NCBI GenBank assembly: GCA_032209605.1
Contig: JASFXZ010000001.1
Span: 28,338,619 to 28,402,618 of the forward strand
Reading direction: 5' to 3'
Length of the DNA stretch: 64,000 bases
Source: Mactromeris polynyma
Lineage: Eukaryota; Mollusca; Bivalvia; Venerida; Mactridae
Positions within the stretch are counted from its first letter, which is position 1; the number at the start of each line of letters is the position of its first letter. The notes beneath the pieces are model-generated. The model made no database searches. It saw only the letters and a list, made by a program, of their open reading frames with translations, and was not told where the DNA came from. Shown here piece by piece: positions 47,334-57,475 of the stretch. Made by a program: the position numbers and the translations under genes.

Positions 47334-49300
47334 TAATTATATACAGGCGCTGACAACAGGTGCCTGTAGGTCTAATTCAAAACGAAATTACGACACTTTA
47401 AATACATACATAAATGTAATGAGTAGTCATGTAGCTAATTATCGTTCTAATTGATATTTTTGTACTTCATGTGTACTTAATAGCATACACTCACGGCGTT
47501 TTTTCCTAGTGATAATGACAGGTAATGTCATTTTATTTGTTTTACTCAATATCACCATACGCCCGGAAAGCAGTAAGTAATACTAGCAGATTCAAAACGA
47601 TTCCAGCAATATCGAAATAATACCTTTAGTTATGTTATCATTAACGAAGCAATTTACAGTACAAAAACAACATATAATTAGTTCAATTTATTGACAACAA
47701 TATTGATTAAATAAGTATTCGCTGAGATAAAAAGACACAATTACGAAAATCATCTCAGGACGAGTTTCAATGATCCAAAACTTAACATTTTACTTGTCTA
47801 CCAAGTTTTATTGTTCTCATTCACCAATATGTTGCTGTCATCACTTTCAATGATAAATATTCTTTTTATTAAGATATATAGTCTATATGGGTCAATGTGG
47901 CACATATGTAGACTTGATGTCTCCAAGTTCATGTGTTCAATTGTCATTTCCCGAAATGATGTATTAGTAAAGTATCGACCTTATTCAAGCATATTTAGTA
48001 TCTGGATAATCTTACATGACTGTGAACACTTCTACTGTGTATCTCTGTACATGCGAAATACTTCTGAATCAATGATAAAATGTAGCTTATGAACCGGATA
48101 ATCACTTCCAAAAAATATTTTTGTCCAATGGAATACAAGGGTTTTGACAGTCACTGTTTAAGTTTATTTATCTGATATAAGGTATCAATTACATTCAAAA
48201 GGCAGCTGCTCTTACGGGCATTCACCCTATGTTTTACTCTGACTTAACTTACTATCATTTAGAGAATCATATTTCATGGTGTTTTTTTTATTACTCGAGT
48301 GTTAAGTGGTATTTTTTCTAGTATAAAATATTGAAATTATATCAGTTGTACGAAGACTCCGTATTATATATCAGAGTATAAACTACCACGCAATATACTA
48401 TAGTAACCGTGTCGTATAAGAAAAGTCTAAGACTGATACTTTCAATGAGGTGGGGCTTGAGGTCGTTTACATTACAACTATATAAAATATTATCGCAATA
48501 AATAAATCTGACACACGGCATTGCACGATAACCGCTGTAAGTTGTCTAAGAAAAATGCAAAGAAGCTCGCGTATCACTTTATTGAACTTGGTTCGTAAGC
48601 CCTATAAAAATTAAATGATTTCGGGCCTTATATTGATTGAAATGAACGGCTAAGATTTCAATCGAAATCTTGGCGTTTATAAACACACGCGGCTGACATT
48701 TTACCTTAAAGACAATATCATCAGCGTGTAGTGTTGTTATGATTATCAGTACAAGTAGGACTAACAGGGTCTATATTTCAGGCTAACAATTACCAGGTCG
48801 ACCTGTTACACTTATGACGATATATGTTTGTGGTTTAAGAATGTATACGAGGCTTCATCCAGCTGTTGCTGCATTGGTTAAGAGTGAAGGGATGTCAACG
48901 AATATTGGAATACTGGTTCGGCATTGGAATTTTCGATAACATTTATATTTTCAATACAAAAACCGAATGCAAGTGTATTAAATTTCAATGAAATTATCGC
49001 ATTGAATGACATTTTAAGCGTGAAAATAATAAAGGTGTAAATGGATATGTCATATTGTATATTTGGGGACAAAAGATATATAACACTTTGGAGAAGATAG
49101 TTAGACCCTGAAATTATAAGTAATCACCTAAGAATTAGACTTAGCCGAAATCTTCGATGAATTGTATGCCTTAACAGCTGCACAGACTCTTGGTTGTTGA
49201 CCAACATCCTAATATATGACATGCATATTTGGCAAAACGTATTTAATATCATTTTCAGCGTTATATGCATGTATTGCAGCTACAAATTGCAGGACAAACA

Positions 49301-49314
49301 GGGGGGGGGGGGGG
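49301..49314 (+). repeat. Poly-G run of 14
   Basis: An isolated homopolymer of 14 G in AT-rich surroundings; likely length-variable. Confidence 0.9.
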
Positions 49315-50640
49315 TGATGGATGAAATAAATCACAGGACAAGCTAAGACAACTGGCAACAATAGGCCGAATGTGGGGAGAATATGACACGATACGAAGTG
49401 AAAGAATTGCACAGGGGAAAGGATAATTTATCATACATTTAAAACACAAACAGAAATAATAACCACACAGCGATTTACAGCCTTGGAACTGTCAGTAAAA
49501 ATACTGGAGTTTAAATCGATTTAACAGCTAGCTAACCTCACCATTGGTCATTGATTTCTAACACATACACATTTTTTGAATAAGTAGGCAGTAACTAATA
49601 ATTAAAAGCAATTAAGTATTTCGTACATGACAACAGATACACTGTGTAAAATCCTGCACGAAGAAACAAGCAGCATTATACTGACCTTGCTCTCAGTAAC
49701 CAAATTATTTACACCATGATGCAAAATAACCACAAAATATTAAATCAATAAAAAAATTAAAATCTAACGGAAAGATGTCGTTGAAAATACTAGTGAAGCG
49801 GAAAGGGAATTTAAAATAAAATAGAGAATTAGTAGCTACAGGGAACGCCACATACAAAATACACTGCCTCTCCACACTGACATCCGAGAAAACAACAATC
49901 CATGAACATAAGGCATTTGAGGAGGCTCATGGGTACATACGTAAGTGAATAAGGGCGCAAGGAATGGCCTGGCCGACCATAAGGGATAACTAGGGGAACT
50001 TATTAGTGTTTTGCTTATCTACATTTTGTGGACAGTTGCAAGAAATATATTCATACGGGAAACTGCTTAACTTATTAAACGAGCATGATCATTATCATCA
50101 CTGATATAGATTCCTTATATCACTAACACAGTTTAGTACTAAGAGGTAAATATCGATCTTCGTCCTTGATGCTTTAGTTAAACACTTTCTAAGTAAAAAG
50201 GTATAAATGTGGGCGCGGACGTTTTGTCGCGTTGTTTTGGATAATGGTTTAAAGCGTCTACGATTTTCTCTACCTTCTATTGATTTGTAAAATATTATAT
50301 TTTTCCACAGCACCGAACATATCAGCATGGAAACTAGAAAGCTTTAGTAGACAGAATATTAGACGCAGATAATAAATGATTAAAATACTACTTCTTTTAA
50401 TTGGTTGACCTTAATCGAAACAAAATATTACTATCGCAAACTACGCCCGTTCTACGTTAATGTCACTCGAGTGCGAAAAAAACATAGTAAAACGGATAAT
50501 ATAAGACAAATTTTAGGTAATTTATATAATGTAACGGCGATTACTCCTGAGTGCATCGAGCGATATGGCTGGGAACTTATCCGAGATATTATGCCCATAT
50601 ACATTGTGACCACATTTTATGATGATTGGACAAATGGGTC

Positions 50641-51550
50641 TTAAGGTAAGCAGTCCATCAATGGTTCAAGTAATTTCCCTTGTATATATATGAAAACTAA
50701 ATAAATTAAAATATATTTAAATTGCATAATGTATGTTAAATTCAATTTCACAGCGGTTGCAAGTCATGATAAACTAGACAGTCCTTCACTTATTTTGTTG
50801 TGCTTTTATTGGAAAAAAAATATAAAGTATGTAATTTTGTATAAAGGGAGGTAATTTACTAAAATACTTAAAAATGTTAGTTTAAGTCTTGGAAGTGACA
50901 TAATTTGGCAACAATGTCAATTTTATTATGTTTTACAACTACAGTGAACTTCATTTGCTATAAATAAATCATACTTTTGAAAGAAATAAGCAAACTAGCG
51001 AATTCCAATTAAGTCATTTGTATGTCAAATTTAGGCAGCAATATGATCAAAATGAAATTTTGCAAAAACCAACGGTGAATGTCTCTTAAATTTGGATATA
51101 GTTGATGCTACTCATTACAAATAATTTTCATTGAAGACAATATGACGGCCAACTGATATTTGGGTTTTTTGACATAGTCTATAGTTTGATGTTCGTATGA
51201 TATATTCCTTATTTTAAATATTTTCTGACACAAACGTGCCGCCCAAAAAATTTGTTTTGATTTTTTTTCGAATATTTCTGACTTTTCTTAAATTTGCAAG
51301 TGTGCTTAGTGCAAAAGTGGTTTCACTATGTGAAAATAGGAAGAAATAAGAAAATAAATGTGATTTTCCATTTATCGGTTAATTTTAAAGGATTCATTTT
51401 TTTCAGAGAACAAAACGGGCCACTATTTTTTTGTGGACGGGTAAAAAATAATATATTTTTTTAAATTTTATCCGCATTATTATATAAATTGAAACAAAAA
51501 CTGTTTCATTTATCGCAGACATTATGTCAATGATGGACTGCTTACCTTAA
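50641..51550. mobile_element. TTAA-flanked MITE, 902 bp, right arm only
   Basis: Element 50645-51546, ends GGTAAGCAGTCCATCA and its complement. TTAA stands on each side (50641-50644, 51547-51550). The left arm has the intact site with a single TTAA at 22220-22223. The interior is AT-rich with no frame. TTAA duplication fits piggyBac or Kolobok mobilisation; ends beginning GG lean to Kolobok, weakly. Confidence 0.85.
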
Positions 51551-52405
51551 GGTATTGATCGGACAATTTACTGGAGACCGTCCGCCCGACGGTACGCCGC
51601 ATGTGAAACTATAATACGTCCCTTTCTTTGAAAGGATATTATAGAAAAGGTAGTCGGCGCAATTTGAAAGAAGCAAAGAATTGTAGTTTTATTTGTTAAG
51701 ATTTTGAGTTATTGCACGAATTAATGTACTCTCCTTTAGCATCGGGCGCTTTTTCCGAAAACTTCATAATCACCCTATGCTTTATAACTCCCGCACGACC
51801 GATATTTTATATATTTAGACAGGCAAGTCGACATGCGTCAACAGCCACTCAGCGAGCCGCTTGCTACTACTCCCTAATGTCCCAAATGTAGGACAGTAAA
51901 TATATGTAAATAAAGCTTATGCGAGTGTGCATTGAATAGACAGCTTTCACGGTCATAGAAAAGGCGCTGTGAATATCAAAGTTTCTAGGGAAAAAATAAA
52001 TCAATCGAACGTAAGTGACTATCGTTTCGTCGGCATGCTTAAATTATTCCGATGCCTGTAAATGTGTAGTGATTTAAGGTCATATAAACAGCTATCGATG
52101 CGGAATCTGCGTATTTTAAAATGCGTCATATCGTTACTTAAATTCGCCACGCTATTTGTAATACGTATCTGTACAATCTTCGATGAAATAACGAAATACT
52201 GCCTTCTGTAAATGCTAAATGACTTGAAATAAAACCGTTTAGCTTCATGTAGATTGCCCAAATTTCCCTCGACACGAAAGGTAATACATTGCGTACACAT
52301 TTGTTGGTTATAACACTCAGTAGTCTCATGATCGTGCCGACCAATGGCATTTAGTATCAGGAATAAACAGCGTGTGAATGTAACGGTAGTGGAATCAAAG
52401 CGCTG

Positions 52406-52595
52406 TGTCGGACCGTATTTGGTACAAAAACGAATATGTACAAATTTGTACCATATTCGGCCGAATATGGTACAACTGTCTAATTGTACCATATACGTAT
52501 CTGCAGTTTTGGGGTAAAATGCCTGACCAAATATGGTACAAACTTGTACCATATTCGGATGAAAAATGTACCACATTCGTTCCGAATATGGTACA
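52406..52595. repeat. Left TIR and subterminal palindromic boxes
   Basis: After the first 34 bp come repeated half-sites GTACCATATTCGG or the complement, often as perfect dyads (the dyad ATATTCGGCCGAATAT with flanking GGTACA). About nine GTACC/GGTAC half-sites lie in 190 bp. Likely transposase binding array. Confidence 0.85.
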
Positions 52596-52628
52596 CACTC
52601 ATCATCGTCATCGTCATCATCATCATCG

Positions 52629-52659
<31 letters not shown>

Positions 52660-52712
52660 AACTACAATTTGCATCAACGTCATCAATACCATCATGAAAA
52701 TAATCATCATCG

Positions 52713-52743
<31 letters not shown>

Positions 52744-52796
52744 AACTACAATTTGCATCAACGTCATCAATACCATCATGAAAATAATCATCATCG

Positions 52797-52827
<31 letters not shown>

Positions 52828-54085
52828 AATCATCATCAGCATCATCATCATCATCATCATAATCATCATCATCGGCGGCCGGTAATCATTGGCGTCAACA
52901 TAATAAAAAACTTTTTTCATCATCATCATTATAATCATTATCATCGGCCGATAAACATCGCAGTTATCATCATCACAATCATCAAACCCCAATCATCATC
53001 ACCATTGTCATCATCATCAATTACATCATCATCGTCACCATTAACACCATCATCATCATCGTCACCATTAACGCCATTATCATCATCATCGTCATGATGA
53101 TGACAAAAGTTTTGATGATGATGACGACGATCAAAATTACCGTCATCATCATCATCACAAACTTTTATCATCATTGTCATCATCATCACCATCATTATCA
53201 CCACAATCATCAAGGTCATCATCATCATCATCAACACCATCATCATCATCACCATTATCATCATCGTAATGAAGATCACAAAAATGTGATGATGATAACT
53301 GCGATGTTTTTCGGTCGATGGTGATGATGATGACAAAAGTTTTGTAATGATGATAACGACGGTCAGCACATCATCATCATCATAATCTACCGATAAAAAT
53401 CGCCGTCAGCATCATCAAAACACATTTGTCATCATAATCATCATCATTATAATAATCATCATCGACCGATAAACATCGCTGTCATAATCATCAAAATACG
53501 TTTGTTATCATCATCATCATCATCATCATCATCACATCAATTATCAACACCCCAATGATCATCATCGTTGTTATCTTCACCAACACCACCATCATCATCA
53601 CCATCAAAACCAACATCATCATATCCATTATCATGATCGTAATGGTGATCACAAAAGTTTTTTTTGTGATGATAATGACAGCGATGTTTTCGGTCGATAA
53701 TGAGGATGTTGTGATGATGATGACGACGATGAGAATATCATCATCATCATCGGCCAATAAACATCGCCATCATCATCATCACAAATATTTTGTTATCATC
53801 ATCATCATTATCATAATCTTCTGCCGATAAACATCGCCGTCATCATCATCTAAAATCTTATCATCATCATTATAACCATCATCATCGTCCGATAAACATC
53901 GCTGTCATCATCATCCCAAAACGTTTGTTATCATCATCATCATCATCATTATCATCATCATCATCACCACAATCATCAAACCCCAATCATCATAACCACT
54001 GTCATCATCATCACCACCACCATCATCATCACATTTTTTTTACCATCATCATCATCACAAATGTTTTGTCATCATCATCATCACA
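52596..54085. repeat. CAT/ATG trinucleotide-repeat tract within the transposon
   Basis: About 1.5 kb dominated by (CAT)n, interrupted by recurring longer words such as GGCCGATAAACATCGC and ACAAAAGTTTT, and by duplicates of a 90-bp unit near 52650-52800. Several stretches invert to (ATG)n around 53095-53125, 53320-53340 and 53690-53735, giving hairpin potential. Long open frames on both strands here (poly-His, poly-Met) are artefacts of the repeat. Confidence 0.9.
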
Positions 54086-54418
54086 TATTCATTTTACATT
54101 TTGTATTTTATAATTTGTTTCATTCAAGAGATTCAACAAACTTGTACTTTTTTCATTTATTGGTATACTGACAGGATTTTTCAAAGTAATATTGAAGAAC
54201 ATAGAACAGCATTTAAATTTTAATCCAACTGTAGCATTTTGACCAGACATAATATACATATATACATTCATTTTAGTAGCAGCCAAAATATCCCAAATGT
54301 GCTTCGTAAAAAGTTACCATTAAATGAGCAAATGACAACAAATTTCCGGTAGAAGAACATAATCATCAATCACAAAAATAACATAACAGGTTTCCAAACA
54401 CCGATATACATGTATATT

Positions 54419-57208
54419 TCACCTGTAATGTCTGTACATGACATCTATGATATCATACCAACCGATTCCACTAACACGCAAACGCAGCCATGCGTTTGCC
54501 CATTTTGGCCCCTTGATGATTTCTTTTATTGCCAAAATAAGACCGCTGTTTCTGCCCGCTCTTGTTAATAGGAAACGAACGCTAACAGGATTTCTGTTAC
54601 TAGTATCTAGTCCAATATCCGGCCGAATGTAAATTCTAGGTGTTTGCAAACTCATTGACCTTATTAAATCTCTAAAGGGTTTGCCGACCTTCGCCAACAC
54701 AAACTGGATTGACGGGTTTGATTGTATGCAGAACTTAAAAATTTCAACTTGAATGTGAAGTGGTAACATCAGAAATGGAAAAGTCGTTCGCCTCTGTGCC
54801 CTCCTATTGTTTATCATATCTTGAAGCTCTTTCAGGGCTGAACACACAGAGACGTCACCGTTGTCGCCAGAGTCACCGTTGTCGCCGGAGTCACCGTTGT
54901 CGCCAGAGTCACCGTTGTCGCCGGAGTCACCGTTGTCGCCAGAGTCACCGTTGTCGCCGGAGTCACCGTTGTCGCCGGAGTCACCGTTGTCGCCGGAGTC
55001 ACCGTTGTCGCCGGAGTCACCGTTGTCGCCGGAGTCACCGTTGTCGCCGGAGTCACCGTTGTCGCCGGAGTCACCGTTGTCGCCAGAGTCACCGTTGTCG
55101 CCGGAGTCACCGTTGTCGCCGGAGTCACCGTTGTCGCCGGAGTCACCGTTGTCGCCGGAGTCACCGTTGTCGCCGGAGTCACCGTTGTCGCCAGAGTCAC
55201 CGTTGTCGCCGGAGTCACCGTTGTCGCCGGAGTCACCGTTGTCGCCAGAGTCACCGTTGTCGCCGGAGTCACCGTTGTCGCAAGAGTCACCGTTGTCGCC
55301 AGACGCAGCGTTGTCGCCAGAGTCATCGTTGTCGCCAGAGTCACCGTTGTCGCCAGACGCAGCGTTGTCGCCAGAGTCATCGTTGTCGCCAGAGTCATCG
55401 TTGTCGCCAGATGCAGTGTTGTCGCCAGACGCAGCGGTGTCGCCGGAGTCACCGTTGTCGCCAGAGTCACCGTTGTCGCCAGACGCAGCGTTGTCGCCAG
55501 ACGCAGCGTTGTCGCCAGACGCAGCGCTGTCGCCAGAGTCACCGTTGTCATACGACTGTTCTAAGCGTGATATTATGTCCTTGTACACGCGTTGATTGAT
55601 ACGGATACTAACGTAATGCATGCCAAATCCTTCTGGGAAATACCCCAATGCAATTGTTCCAACATCACCATCGAACTTTCCATCTGCTGACACAATTGAT
55701 GAGTGTTCTAGTCCTCGGGTACAAACTACCAGGCACTGCAAATTATATTCTCTCATAAGTGCAATGAGCGTGAGGTTGTCGCCGTATGTCCCATTCTTAG
55801 ACATATTCTTAACGTATTCATCAAATGTTTCATCATAGACAAAAGTTTCATAGAAATATCTGTTTTCTACAATGTGATGGACTGCTTCCTTACGTAAAGC
55901 ATCTACGTCTTTGTATATACCAATTTTACCAAGTTGATGCGATATAGCAGCAAATTGACAATTTCCATCCGGATTTGGGTCCATGGCAATATTCACCCCA
56001 TCCAACAACTGCAGATTTTCATGGTGTGTTGAAACATGATAGTACTTAGTTCTGTGATTTTGTTTCTCTGAGCGGTTCTGTTTTAATGAATGTTTTTTAA
56101 TTTTTCGTTGTTTCTCTAACGCAACAGTTAGGCTAGTCATGTTTTCGACCCCAACCGATTTGCTTACGAATCCAAGTTCGGGTTTGTTCGGTACTTGAAA
56201 TGACACGATATAAACACCATTTCGTTTTACTTTTTCTACCTTGCCTTCGATAACATATCTTTTGGTTGGCACCCTGGATTTTCGAAAGGGATAGCGAATT
56301 AATACTGTCTCTCCTACTTTGTACTTGCTTGGGGAAGTTGCGTTTTTCAACAGCGACCTGTAAGCCGTTTTATTTGCTCGCCGTATGGTTTTCTTTATTT
56401 CACGAGAACTATGACGTTCTTTGGTAAAAACATGACTTCTTCCGTAGTAGGCTTCAAAGGGCGTGAGACCCCCAAGAACTCGTTTGAAACTTGTGTTTAT
56501 GGCATAGGCTAAATCTTGAAGCCCTTCGACCCAGTTAAATCCACGTTTACTTTTTGTTGCAAATAGAATCTTGGCCTTTATAACACTGTTTGACCTTTCA
56601 CACTTGCCCTGTGATTGAGGATGATACGGCCTACTATTGATAATTTTGATGTTGTACTTGTTCAACAAAAGTTTCATACTAGGGCCTTTAAATTCCAGTC
56701 CGTTGTCACATTGGATGATGTCAGGGGCAAGGTTAACCATCAACACGTCCTCTAATGCCTTTGCAACTTCACACGAACTCTTCGTTTTCAGGGGTTTTGG
56801 CATAACGTACCTCGAATAAACGTCCACGACTTGTAGAATATAACTGTATGTGGACCCCTTGTAGCTAACACTTTGATTTTTCATGTTAATTAGGTCAATC
56901 TGCCATCTTTTGCCTGGTTCCTCTTCTGTAATTGTCTTTGGCGTTGGCTTGTTTGTAAATCTCGGATACTTCTCATGGTAATACTTGCTATTGTACAGTA
57001 TTTCAAGGATAGCTTGGTCCGAGAACCCCGTGTAATTTACTTTCAGTTTGTTGTAAATAACCCTTGCTCCACATCCTTTGTTTTCCATGAACATCTTCTC
57101 AACAAATCTAGGAAGATCTTCTTTCACAAGGACTTGCTTTCCGCCACACAATAAAGAACCCCGGTCACCAAGCTCGAAGTATTTGAGTTTGAAAAAAAGT
57201 TTACACAT
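54419..57208 (-). CDS. Integrase-OTU-F-box-like transposase, 929 aa
   Basis: The only gene of the 5.07-kb transposon; it should catalyse its strand transfer. Integrase core at about 95-260: catalytic Asp105 (WQIDLIN), Asp168 (IIQCDNG) and Glu204 (GKCERSN), D-D35-E as in Gypsy integrases, plus NSRPYHPQSQ. A small beta-domain follows (YKVGETVLIRYPF, 296-308, to YIVSFQ). The usual H2C2 zinc finger before the core is not visible; its place holds MENKGCGARVIYNKL. Residues 403-540 form an OTU cysteine protease: DPNPDGNCQFAAISHQL with Asp414 and Cys417, and His531 in MHYVSI. Residues about 556-790 are GDSGDN-type hexapeptides, then an F-box-like block at 810-849 (FPFLMLPLHIQVEIFKFC). ATG 57208 follows an in-frame TGA 15 nt upstream. 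Uninterrupted and with all catalytic residues, so possibly active. Confidence 0.88.
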   Translation of the reverse strand: MCKLFFKLKYFELGDRGSLLCGGKQVLVKEDLPRFVEKMFMENKGCGARVIYNKLKVNYTGFSDQAILEILYNSKYYHEKYPRFTNKPTPKTITEEEPGKRWQIDLINMKNQSVSYKGSTYSYILQVVDVYSRYVMPKPLKTKSSCEVAKALEDVLMVNLAPDIIQCDNGLEFKGPSMKLLLNKYNIKIINSRPYHPQSQGKCERSNSVIKAKILFATKSKRGFNWVEGLQDLAYAINTSFKRVLGGLTPFEAYYGRSHVFTKERHSSREIKKTIRRANKTAYRSLLKNATSPSKYKVGETVLIRYPFRKSRVPTKRYVIEGKVEKVKRNGVYIVSFQVPNKPELGFVSKSVGVENMTSLTVALEKQRKIKKHSLKQNRSEKQNHRTKYYHVSTHHENLQLLDGVNIAMDPNPDGNCQFAAISHQLGKIGIYKDVDALRKEAVHHIVENRYFYETFVYDETFDEYVKNMSKNGTYGDNLTLIALMREYNLQCLVVCTRGLEHSSIVSADGKFDGDVGTIALGYFPEGFGMHYVSIRINQRVYKDIISRLEQSYDNGDSGDSAASGDNAASGDNAASGDNGDSGDNGDSGDTAASGDNTASGDNDDSGDNDDSGDNAASGDNGDSGDNDDSGDNAASGDNGDSCDNGDSGDNGDSGDNGDSGDNGDSGDNGDSGDNGDSGDNGDSGDNGDSGDNGDSGDNGDSGDNGDSGDNGDSGDNGDSGDNGDSGDNGDSGDNGDSGDNGDSGDNGDSGDNGDSGDNGDSGDNGDSGDNGDSGDNGDSGDNGDVSVCSALKELQDMINNRRAQRRTTFPFLMLPLHIQVEIFKFCIQSNPSIQFVLAKVGKPFRDLIRSMSLQTPRIYIRPDIGLDTSNRNPVSVRFLLTRAGRNSGLILAIKEIIKGPKWANAWLRLRVSGIGWYDIIDVMYRHYR
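54841..55543 (-). repeat. 18-bp coding minisatellite (GDSGDN hexapeptides)
   Basis: About 39 tandem 18-bp units reading GGCGACAACGGTGACTCC on the minus strand, in frame with the transposase. The 3' part of the gene's repeat is homogeneous (GDNGDS), whereas the first third is variable (AASGDN, DDSGDN, TAS). That suggests recent expansion from the downstream side. The opposite strand is also open in all frames, giving false RCRRSH and SPESPL proteins. Confidence 0.93.
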
Positions 57209-57475
57209 TGGCAGACTATTTCATTTATTAAGAAATACATAATTTATGTACCATATACGTAGGCCATTTTCATTTTATGAGTTTTTTTGGTATGTACCAA
57301 ATACGTTTTGGCGAGCATAGACAAACTTATTCCAACCGAATATGGTACAATGTTTGTACCATATTCGGTCGAAAATTGTACCATATTCGGTCCGAATATG
57401 GTACATTTGTACCATATTCGGCCGAATATGGTACATTTGTACCATATTCGTTTTTGTACCAAATACGGTCCGACA
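57209..57475. promoter_or_regulatory. Right TIR with palindromic boxes; presumed transposase promoter
   Basis: The last 68 bp mirror the left TIR. Between 57244 and 57475 about ten GTACCATAT-type half-sites occur, including dyads at 57339-57366, 57376-57403 and 57408-57435. Since the gene starts at 57208, its promoter must lie within this array, so transposase binding could repress its own gene; that is inference. Confidence 0.6.

Noticed and set aside
52405..53369. Long histidine-rich and methionine-rich open frames on both strands
   Set aside because: They are translations of the CAT/ATG trinucleotide tract inside the transposon, open in several frames at once, with no domain.
54760..55599. 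Plus-strand frames of RCRRSH and SPESPL repeats and a minus-strand TTVTPA frame
   Set aside because: All are alternative-frame readings of the 18-bp minisatellite. The true frame is the minus-strand one continuous with the integrase and OTU domains.
52406..57475. Polinton/Maverick or retroviral origin for the integrase element
   Set aside because: No long terminal repeats, gag, protease of retroviral type, reverse transcriptase, polymerase B, ATPase or capsid gene in the 5 kb; it has inverted, not direct, ends.
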